This document shows positions 1-6,366 of a stretch of DNA of 13,262 nt, piece by piece; the first letter of the stretch is position 1, and each line of letters opens with the position of its first letter. Source of the stretch: Pseudomonadota bacterium. GTDB taxonomy: Bacteria > Pseudomonadota > Gammaproteobacteria > Steroidobacterales > Steroidobacteraceae. The notes below the pieces were generated by a model. The model saw only the letters and a list, made by a program, of their open reading frames with translations. It made no database searches and was not told the DNA's origin. The position numbers and the translations under genes are program-made. Location: positions 1-13,262 of the forward strand of contig JAJXWE010000010.1 of assembly GCA_021781775.1 (NCBI GenBank), written 5' to 3'.

Positions 1-2675
1 CCCCCCGGCATCCCATCCGGTGAGGTCGACTTCGGTGCCGCGCCGGCAGCATCTGCCGCAGGAGATTTCGCGGATGCCGGCCTCGCCGTCTGGCGCGCTG
101 GCGCACCCGGTGCACTGGCCTGAGTCGCCCCGGGCGCCTTCGTGGACGCCGGGACCCGGCTCGGTGCGCCCGGCGACGCTCCGGCTGGACTCTCGACAGT
201 CGCCTTTGCGGCGTGTGGACGCGCACCGGCTGGCGCCGGCGGAGGCGGCAGCTGCCGCTCGACGACCGAGGCGATGTTGATCACCGCCGGATCGTCCCGC
301 AGCTTCACGTAGAGCCTGCCGTCCTTCGGGTGAGGCACCGGCAGCGCGTACCCCGGGAAGCCGTCGGGAACCTGCACCGCGTGCCGGAAGGCCGGATCCT
401 CCGCGATGGCCTCGAGCAGGAACAGGTCCGCGCCGGAGAGCTTGCACGCGAGCTTCGCGGTCGCCGGACACACCAGCGTGCGCAGCCGCGGCAGGCGCAC
501 CAGTGTCGCGAGCGGCTGCCAGGCGCCTGAGACACCGCGATCGATCACCCGGAACTGCAGCGGCCCGAACGCCGACGGTCCGAATGCGCGGGCCGGATCC
601 AGCGTCGCGATGGCGACCGACTGGGTCTCGAGCGTGATGCCGCCGTTGGTCTGGGTAAGGGTGGCGGAGTATGCCCCGTCTGCAGTGGCGACCTCGATCG
701 ATTCGCCGCGATCAAAGACTACGGGCGTCTTGGCGCGAACCGAGAAAGTGAGCTGCGCGTCCTGCGGCACCTCATTGTTGCCGGCCAGCTGAATGTGGGT
801 CGGCGCGTGCGATCCGGAGAGATACACGCTCTTGGCAATCAGCGTCACGCCAGGCCGGGGCGCGGCTATCACGCTCTGCAGCGTCAGGACTCGCCCATCC
901 TTGAGACTCACCCGTGCCAGCAGGCCCTGGCCCGCTGCAAGTTTCGCTGCAGCCGCAGGATCCTCGGCCGTGACGCTGAGCCGATCCACGCCCTGTTGTG
1001 TCGAAAGCACCCCCGGGAGGAACTTCACCCCGTCGATCGCGAGACCGGCCACCTCGTCGAGGCGGCTGCCCGTGAGGACCCCTGCGCTGTCGCCGGCATG
1101 CAGCGTGAAACTGTCGAGACCCGCCGGCTCCGAATAACCCTCGAGCGGCACCGAAGGCGATGCGAACGAGCCGAACTGCTTCACGACGACCGTCAGCGGA
1201 CCGGGCGGGGTGTTCTTGAGCGGCAGCTTCACTCGCACTTCATTCGGCTGCACCGCCTTCCAGTCGGTCTGCAGGACGCTGCCGCCTGCATCGCGCACCG
1301 TGATGTCCGCGACGCAGTTGACGCTCGGGGCCGTCAGGTGAATCGTGTCCTCCCGCCCGACGATGACGGCCGCTTCCCCCGGCGTCGCCACCGACCACCC
1401 GTTGGTGCGCGCATCCTGCAGCTCGAACGTCGGACCCTCGTAGGGAACGAAGCCCCAATCGCCGTGCAGCGTTGCGTGCACGCGGCTGCCGAGGTCCGCT
1501 TGGCCGATCGGGCCGGTGTCGATCAGGAAGCCTCCCTGCGACGCATCCGCCGCTGCGGGCAGCTCGACCGTACGGCCGTCGCGGCCGACCAGCCGCAGGC
1601 GCATGCCGTGCGCGTACGCGGTGGAAAAGACGAGCGGCGCCCCTTCAACGGGCAGCACGAAGGGCGTCTTGCGGATGCAGAGGCTCTGCTGCGGATCGAC
1701 GGCGTGCAGCGGCGGCAGCTGCGGCGGCTCCACGGCCGGCAGCGCCGTCACCAGGACCGATTTCGGATCATGGAACGACGGCGGGGTGTTCAGCGTCAGC
1801 GCCAGTACCTTTCCGCGCTGGGTGGCGAGCGCGGGGATGTACTGGTATTGCGCGGTAGTGAACGAGCTGAAGATGCGTGCGATGTCGATGATGGAGGCGA
1901 TGTATGGACTGTAGTAACCGTAGCTCAGCTGCGGGGTGTAGCTGGCCTCCATGGCAAGTGCCGTGGCCGGCCCCGAAGTGAGCGCCTCGACGATCGAGGT
2001 GCTGTGCCCGTCATTGAGGATGAGCGACTCCCCGCCCTGCATCAGGCACGGGGCCTGCAGCTGCGTCATCCGCTGCAGGCACTTCGTCTTCACTTTGATC
2101 GCGAGGCTGCGCGCGAGCTTCGGGGCCACCTGCTTGAGGTTCCCCGAATCGCTCTCGTCCACGGATTGGATCGCACGCAGGTAGACATTGAGCCGGGAGA
2201 TGTCGAGCGTCGCCTGGTTCAGATCCTGCGAGGTGCGCACGAAGGCCCCGGGGCGGCCGCGCACCGCACCGACCAGCGTCTTGAAGTCACCGTCGGTCTG
2301 CGGCGCGAGAAACACCAGCACTTGCTCGGCACCCACGGGCACCGGGAGCGTCAGGCCCTTGCGGCCGCACGCCTTCCTCCAGATCTCGCAGCGCACGAAC
2401 CAGCGCCGGGGTGGAGGGTTGGTGGCGCCGCGCAAGAAAGCCACGATCAACAGGTAGTGCTCCGACTGAGTCGCGGGCAGGTCGGCGCGGATCCACAGCC
2501 GATCGCCAACCGCGAGGTTCGGGACTTCGGCGATGGGCAGCGTCTCCTGTCCGCGCGTGACCGTGACCTGCAGATCGGGTCCGGCCAGGTCGAAGGGCGC
2601 CACGCCGGCACGCACGGCCGGACACAGGCAGAGGCAGAGCACGGCGCCGAGCGCCAGCAGTCGGGAGAATCGCAT
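1..2675 (-). CDS. Large exported protein of unknown function (3' end cut by the window edge)
   Basis: The frame is open from ATG at 2675 to base 1 with no stop: 891 complete codons, so the C-terminus is outside the window. It opens with a clear Sec signal peptide (MRFSRLLALG, then a Leu/Cys-rich core, likely cleavage after Ala23 in VRA-GV), so the product is periplasmic, outer-membrane or secreted. The mature part looks mostly beta-rich with short hydrophilic strands. It contains paired cysteines near residues 100-106 (RCEIWRKAC) and in a KCLQRMTQLQAPC stretch, which could form disulfides. A Tyr-rich segment reads LSYGYYSPYIASIIDIARIF. From about residue 803 the sequence turns into a Pro/Ala/Ser-rich low-complexity tail, like a linker or surface spacer. 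I do not recognise the family and see no catalytic motif. The start is chosen because it gives the signal peptide; no Shine-Dalgarno precedes it. It lies 116 bp behind the ferredoxin-like gene on the same strand. That this is a real gene is well supported; its function is not known. Confidence 0.85.
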   Translation of the reverse strand, partial: MRFSRLLALGAVLCLCLCPAVRAGVAPFDLAGPDLQVTVTRGQETLPIAEVPNLAVGDRLWIRADLPATQSEHYLLIVAFLRGATNPPPRRWFVRCEIWRKACGRKGLTLPVPVGAEQVLVFLAPQTDGDFKTLVGAVRGRPGAFVRTSQDLNQATLDISRLNVYLRAIQSVDESDSGNLKQVAPKLARSLAIKVKTKCLQRMTQLQAPCLMQGGESLILNDGHSTSIVEALTSGPATALAMEASYTPQLSYGYYSPYIASIIDIARIFSSFTTAQYQYIPALATQRGKVLALTLNTPPSFHDPKSVLVTALPAVEPPQLPPLHAVDPQQSLCIRKTPFVLPVEGAPLVFSTAYAHGMRLRLVGRDGRTVELPAAADASQGGFLIDTGPIGQADLGSRVHATLHGDWGFVPYEGPTFELQDARTNGWSVATPGEAAVIVGREDTIHLTAPSVNCVADITVRDAGGSVLQTDWKAVQPNEVRVKLPLKNTPPGPLTVVVKQFGSFASPSVPLEGYSEPAGLDSFTLHAGDSAGVLTGSRLDEVAGLAIDGVKFLPGVLSTQQGVDRLSVTAEDPAAAAKLAAGQGLLARVSLKDGRVLTLQSVIAAPRPGVTLIAKSVYLSGSHAPTHIQLAGNNEVPQDAQLTFSVRAKTPVVFDRGESIEVATADGAYSATLTQTNGGITLETQSVAIATLDPARAFGPSAFGPLQFRVIDRGVSGAWQPLATLVRLPRLRTLVCPATAKLACKLSGADLFLLEAIAEDPAFRHAVQVPDGFPGYALPVPHPKDGRLYVKLRDDPAVINIASVVERQLPPPPAPAGARPHAAKATVESPAGASPGAPSRVPASTKAPGATQASAPGAPARQTARPASAKSPAADAAGAAPKSTSPDGMPG

Positions 2676-2681
2676 GCGGCC

Positions 2682-2712
2682 ATTGTACGACCGGTACACC
2701 CGTCGGTCGCAA
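2682..2712 (-). promoter_or_regulatory. Possible promoter of the exported-protein gene, near-leaderless
   Basis: On the minus strand a TACAAT box (2687-2682, five of six matches to TATAAT) lies only 6 bp before the ATG at 2675. A TTGCGA box (2712-2707) sits 19 bp upstream of it, a longer spacer than the ideal 17. Transcription starting about 7 bp after the -10 box would begin at or next to the ATG. No Shine-Dalgarno lies in between. The -10 match is seen directly; promoter activity is inference. Confidence 0.35.
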
Positions 2713-2791
2713 CCGTCGCTCGGACCTGATGGCGCTCAGCGCGAGTCGCTGCACGGCGCGTGGCGGGATTCGCGCGCAACCGCACAGCAGC

Positions 2792-3487
2792 TCAACCACG
2801 TGCCGCGATGAACGCCCCCAGATGGAAGGCGGCCTGCGCCGCCGTGTAACGATGTGTCGCCGCCACGGGACACGCGTACCGGGCCAGACAGCCCTGCGTG
2901 CGGCAAGCGGAACCGTGCTCGGACGAGACGTGATCACGGCATACCTCGGGGGCGTATCGACCACCGGCCAGTGCGCCGGCCGGACACGCCGCGACACACG
3001 GCTGCTCGTCGCACGATGCGCAGGGATTCGGCCAGACCTTCAGTGCTGGCAGCTCGACCGCATACGGCAGCAGCAGCGCACCGCGGTATGCGTGCCACTG
3101 ACCGTACTCGGCATGCATGAGCACACCGAGGGGCGAGGCATAGAGACGCTCGGCGCGATGTGCCCAGCGTTGGAACGGCCACCAGGGCGGCCCCGTGAAC
3201 GGATAGACCGCACCCGCACTGAACCGGCTCGCGAGCTCGCCCACGACGCGTCGCGACCACCGGTCGAGCGCATGCGGCGCCCCGTCGCCGGACTCGGGCG
3301 ACGCGGCGAACACTGGCCATTGCTCGCGCCCCGTGAAGCCGAGCAGAACGACGGTGCGGGCGGGATGCCCGCTCACCTCGGGCAGCGCATCACCGTCCTC
3401 AGGATGGAAGCCCCCGCGGCACGCCAGTCCCACCGTTGCGGCTTGTGCGCACAGCTGCGCGTAGGTCGCTGTACCCGCCTGCCTCAC
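2792..3487 (-). CDS. Dicluster 4Fe-4S ferredoxin-like protein, related to the Fe-S region of epoxyqueuosine reductase
   Basis: A 231-residue cytoplasmic protein. The C-terminal third carries a first cluster motif C156-x2-C159-x4-C164-x3-C168-P and a second Cys set C183, C195, C200 and C206-P (GCLARYACPV). This spacing suits two [4Fe-4S] clusters and resembles the C-terminal Fe-S region of QueG-type proteins. The first 150 residues carry WP, DRWSRRVV, PFTGPPWWPFQRWA and YGQWHAYRGALLLP segments, which I recall from an uncharacterised proteobacterial ferredoxin family; no cobalamin-binding or catalytic QueG signature is evident. The start is GTG, overlapping the stop of the aldehyde-dehydrogenase-like gene in a GTGA junction (3487-3484), which points to translational coupling and joint function. 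A GGAG lies about 10 bases upstream of the start. The role is probably electron transfer or a small redox reaction; the partner is unknown. An incomplete relative of queuosine reductase is the main alternative. Confidence 0.85.
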   Translation of the reverse strand: MRQAGTATYAQLCAQAATVGLACRGGFHPEDGDALPEVSGHPARTVVLLGFTGREQWPVFAASPESGDGAPHALDRWSRRVVGELASRFSAGAVYPFTGPPWWPFQRWAHRAERLYASPLGVLMHAEYGQWHAYRGALLLPYAVELPALKVWPNPCASCDEQPCVAACPAGALAGGRYAPEVCRDHVSSEHGSACRTQGCLARYACPVAATHRYTAAQAAFHLGAFIAARG

Positions 3488-4710
3488 CGGCGCGCGCTCC
3501 GCGCCTGGTACGGAAACCAGTCCGCGCCGCGCGTCGCGACCGGCTCGATCTGCACGCGGTGCGGCTCGGCGTCCACGCCGGCCAGCGCGCGCGGCACGTC
3601 GCCGGCGAACAGGCTGATCCGCACCGGGGCGGCCGCCGGTCGATCGGCAATCACCGCGGCGAGATCGCGGGCCGGCGAGAGAACGATCACCGGGCCGCGG
3701 ATCTGATCCTCCGGCGCGCGCTCCTCGCCCGTGCCCTCGATCATCAGCGTCGGCTGGAAGAAATACCCGGTCAGACCCCAGGGCTGGTAACGGCGGCCGC
3801 CGAGCTTGATCAATGCGCCGCGCCTGAGCACCGCGGCAACCTGCGCCTCGACCTCCTGCAGCCGTGCGGCGCTGGCGAGCGGCCCGAGGTCACTCCCCGC
3901 CTTGACAGCGTCGCCGACTTCGAGAAACGCCAGCGACTCGTGCAGCCGATCCGCGAAGGCGTAGATTCGCGACCGCTCGACATAGACGCGCACGCTCTGC
4001 CCGGCGCGCTGGCCGCAGTGATACAGCCGCCGGGCGCTCACCCCGGCCACCGCCAGGTTCAGATCGGCATCCGGACTGACATAGACGATATCGGTAGCCA
4101 CGGGCTCATCAGCAGGGCGCACATGCTCGACACCGGCGTCCTGCACGAGGACTGGTTCGCCTACCAACACGCTCAAAACCCCGTGCGGGAGAGCCGCGCA
4201 GCATCTCGCCGCGCCGAGAACGGTCAAAGGCGCCTCGGCGGGCAACGCGACGACGCAGGTGCCGCCACGGGCCAACCGCTCCGAGACGATGCGCGACCAA
4301 TCGACGAGTGCCCCGTCGGATCGGGGCCACGCCACACTCACGGTCGGCGCCGGTGCCGACGCAGCGGTCGGAGCGATGCGCCAGCACGCCGCGGCATCCC
4401 GCACCCGATCGAGGGCCTCGGTGAAGACCTGACCGCTCTCGCGCGCGTGGATGAGCGCGAGCTCCTCCTGGATGGCAAGCAGCCGTTCGCCCACCCCAGC
4501 GAGCAGCGCGGCTCGCTCCTCGGGGCGGCGCTGCCGCCACGCGGGCGCGGCCGCACCAGCGGCTCGCAGGGCATCGCGCCACTGCGACGCTTCGGCGAGG
4601 CCGACCGCGCCGAGCGGTCGCAGCGTCGATGGATTGATGACGACCCGCGTCTCGCGGGCAGCCGACGGCACCCACTCGCCAGCGATCATGACTTCTTCGA
4701 TTTCAGGCAC
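3484..4710 (-). CDS. Aldehyde dehydrogenase-fold protein lacking catalytic residues (probable pseudoenzyme)
   Basis: 408 residues, against roughly 480-500 for a normal NAD(P)-dependent aldehyde dehydrogenase. Family segments appear in order: IAGEWVPSA...VINPSTLRPLG (9-34), ESGQVFTEALDRV (91-103), LPAEAPLTVLGAA (156-168), DADLNLAV (214-221), RVYVERSRIYAFADRL (241-256), GPLAS (276-280), GYFFQPTLM (315-323) and GPVIVLSPARDLAAVI (339-354). The catalytic Cys site reads GQRAGQ, with Ala236 where family members have Cys. The E-L-G-G segment carrying the general base is not recognisable. The NAD-binding Lys of KPAE is Leu156. The E-x-F-G-P-V motif reads Q336-I-R-G-P-V. The PWN segment and the C-terminal PFGG-x-K-x-SG loop are missing. 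The GQR-A and ARR context resembles succinylglutamate-semialdehyde dehydrogenase (AstD), a weak hint. GTG start, with GGAG seven bases upstream. The frame is intact, so this looks like a maintained pseudoenzyme rather than fresh decay. The fold call is strong; any role, such as scaffold or partner of the downstream Fe-S protein, is inference. Confidence 0.88.
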   Translation of the reverse strand: MPEIEEVMIAGEWVPSAARETRVVINPSTLRPLGAVGLAEASQWRDALRAAGAAAPAWRQRRPEERAALLAGVGERLLAIQEELALIHARESGQVFTEALDRVRDAAACWRIAPTAASAPAPTVSVAWPRSDGALVDWSRIVSERLARGGTCVVALPAEAPLTVLGAARCCAALPHGVLSVLVGEPVLVQDAGVEHVRPADEPVATDIVYVSPDADLNLAVAGVSARRLYHCGQRAGQSVRVYVERSRIYAFADRLHESLAFLEVGDAVKAGSDLGPLASAARLQEVEAQVAAVLRRGALIKLGGRRYQPWGLTGYFFQPTLMIEGTGEERAPEDQIRGPVIVLSPARDLAAVIADRPAAAPVRISLFAGDVPRALAGVDAEPHRVQIEPVATRGADWFPYQARSARR

Positions 4711-4988
4711 GCACCGTCTCCGCCTCGACGCCGTCGATGCGCGGCCCGGTGCTCCCGGCTCCGCGCGATGGCGCGCTTAGTGTAGGGCACCCGCCGAGGC
4801 CACCCGGCATGGTCGCGACCGAACCCTGCTTAAAAGCGACGCCGGCGGCGCCGGCGCAGCCCCCCGGGGTAACTAGGCCGATGCGCAGGATAGGTGGAGC
4901 GATGGGTCACGGGGCGCCAAAAAAAGTATTTTCATCAACGGGTTACGGCGCGCCCGATGCCACAGGCCGCGACCGCCGGCGCGTAGGG
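4711..4988. other. Intergenic region between the permease and the aldehyde-dehydrogenase-like gene
   Basis: This 278-bp stretch holds no convincing gene. Reading leftward from the permease stop there is an 8-bp palindrome GGCGCGCC, a short AT-rich island with a run of seven T on the minus strand (about 4919-4935), a G/C hairpin followed by TTTT (see the terminator entry), a perfect 10-bp palindrome GGTCGCGACC (4811-4820), and a TACACT box (4784-4779) about 70 bp before the GTG at 4710. TACACT could be a -10 element for the next unit, but no -35-like hexamer lies at the right distance. Confidence 0.5.
4832..4857 (-). terminator. Candidate intrinsic terminator of the five-gene operon
   Basis: On the minus strand GCGCCGG (4857-4851) pairs with CCGGCGT (4845-4839, one G-U pair) across a 5-base loop, followed by CGC and TTTT (4835-4832). 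It lies about 130 bp past the permease stop and before the aldehyde-dehydrogenase-like gene, where the operon should end. The T tract is short and offset by three bases, so termination may be weak, and in such G/C-rich DNA a 7-bp stem can arise by chance. Confidence 0.33.
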
Positions 4989-6365
4989 CTACTCGGTGGG
5001 CGAACGTACGGGCAGGAACTTGCGCGCGAGCACGATGAGCACGCCGACCGCGATCCAGCTCAGGCCGAGGCGCTGGGCATTGGCGCTCATGTTGAACATC
5101 ACGAAGCCGATGATCAGGAAGCCGATCACCGGAGCGAGCAGGTGCCGCAACCAGTCGCGGCTCGCCTTGCGCCACAGGAAGTGCCGGATCACCGAGACGT
5201 GCACGAACAGAAATCCCGTCATCGCACCGAAGCTGACCACGGTAAGCAGCAGCTCGAGGCGATGGGCGAAGAACAGAATCAGTCCGACGGTCACCCCCGC
5301 GACCAGCAGGGTCGAGCGGTCAGGCACCTTTCGGTGCGGATCGACGTGTGCGAACGACCGCGGCAGCCGCCCATCGCGCGCCATGCTGAAGAGCAGCCGG
5401 GCGATGGCGGCCTGCGAGGTGAGTGCCGAGGCGATACCGGCGAGGAACACCCCGGCGATGGACAGCACGCCCTTGAGCCACGGACCACCGATGACGCCCG
5501 CGATCGTATAGAACGCCGCGTAACTCGGCTTGCCCGGACCGAACGCGTCGCGGTGCAGCACGAACAGCGACGCGAGGTAACTCTGACCGATGAACAGCAC
5601 AGCAGTCACTACGAGCGTCAGCAGCGTCGCCTTGCCGACCAGGGTCACGCCCCCGCGGGTCTCCTCCGCCAGCGTGGAGATTGCATCGAAGCCGAGGTAG
5701 TTGAGCACGCCAATCGAGACCGCGCCGAGCACCACGGCGGGGGCGATGCGGCTGCGGTCGTAGAATGGCTCGAGGGTCAGGTGCGCCCCGGCCGTGCCCC
5801 GGGCGAGCGCCACGAGCGCACAGACGAAAAACAGCCCCAACGCCGCCAGCTGCAGCAGCAGCAACCCCTTGTTGGTCCGGGTGATCGAATCGATGCCGCG
5901 CAGATTGATCACGGTGTTGAAGACGAGCAGGCCGATCGCCCAGACCGCGAGCGGAATCCCCGGGAGCACCGCATCGATCGCGACGGCGGCCGCGATGTAG
6001 ATGAGCGCCGGGGTGAGCAGGTAATCGAGCACGACTGCCCAGCCGGCGATGAACCCGGCGGTCTCCCCGAGCGTGCCGCGCGCATAGGCGTAGGCCGAGC
6101 CAGCGAGCGGGAACTCCTGGGACATCGCCATGTAGCTCAGTGCCGTGAAGAACATGGCCACGAGCCCGATGACGTACACCAGCGGCACCATGCCAGCGCT
6201 GGCGTCGTACATGATGCCGAACGACGGGAACGGCGCCGTCGGCGCGATGAGCACCAGACCGTAGACGAGCAGATCCGTCAGCGTGAGCGCACGCTTCAGC
6301 TCCTGTCGATACCCGAAGTCCGCGACGGTGACGGCGGGTGCGCCCTCGCCTCCTTCGATGCTCAC
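4989..6365 (-). CDS. APC-family amino-acid/polyamine-type permease (PuuP-like)
   Basis: A 458-residue inner-membrane protein with about twelve hydrophobic helices, the normal size for the amino acid-polyamine-organocation (APC) superfamily. The N-terminal helix region (LVLIAPTAPFPSFGIM), FTALSYMAMSQEFPLAGSAY and GFIAGWAVVLDYLL follow the family pattern. The TM6 motif GFDAISTLAEE and the following GKATLLT are typical. The later segment ASALTSQAAIARLLFSMARD matches the TM8 region and cytoplasmic loop of these carriers. The layout is most like the putrescine importer PuuP and related YhdG-type transporters, but substrate cannot be read from sequence. The start is GTG at 6365, one base after the stop of the second serine hydrolase, with no strong Shine-Dalgarno, so it is probably translated by coupling. 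As last gene of the operon it would carry the products of periplasmic hydrolysis (amino acids or small peptides) into the cell; that role is inference. Confidence 0.93.
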   Translation of the reverse strand: MSIEGGEGAPAVTVADFGYRQELKRALTLTDLLVYGLVLIAPTAPFPSFGIMYDASAGMVPLVYVIGLVAMFFTALSYMAMSQEFPLAGSAYAYARGTLGETAGFIAGWAVVLDYLLTPALIYIAAAVAIDAVLPGIPLAVWAIGLLVFNTVINLRGIDSITRTNKGLLLLQLAALGLFFVCALVALARGTAGAHLTLEPFYDRSRIAPAVVLGAVSIGVLNYLGFDAISTLAEETRGGVTLVGKATLLTLVVTAVLFIGQSYLASLFVLHRDAFGPGKPSYAAFYTIAGVIGGPWLKGVLSIAGVFLAGIASALTSQAAIARLLFSMARDGRLPRSFAHVDPHRKVPDRSTLLVAGVTVGLILFFAHRLELLLTVVSFGAMTGFLFVHVSVIRHFLWRKASRDWLRHLLAPVIGFLIIGFVMFNMSANAQRLGLSWIAVGVLIVLARKFLPVRSPTE

Positions 6366-6366
6366 G

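Noticed and set aside
795..2729. A 644-codon open frame on the plus strand opposite the large exported protein.
   Set aside because: Same Arg/His/Gln-rich antisense composition. The minus-strand frame has a signal peptide and protein-like composition across the whole length.
4811..4820. Perfect 10-bp palindrome GGTCGCGACC as an operator.
   Set aside because: One short G/C palindrome in DNA of this composition is expected by chance, and it has no second copy.
4873..4935. A 20-codon frame on the minus strand (starting MKILFLAPRD) before the aldehyde-dehydrogenase-like gene, possibly a leader peptide.
   Set aside because: No clear ribosome binding site, no run of one regulatory amino acid, and no attenuator pair of hairpins that it would control.
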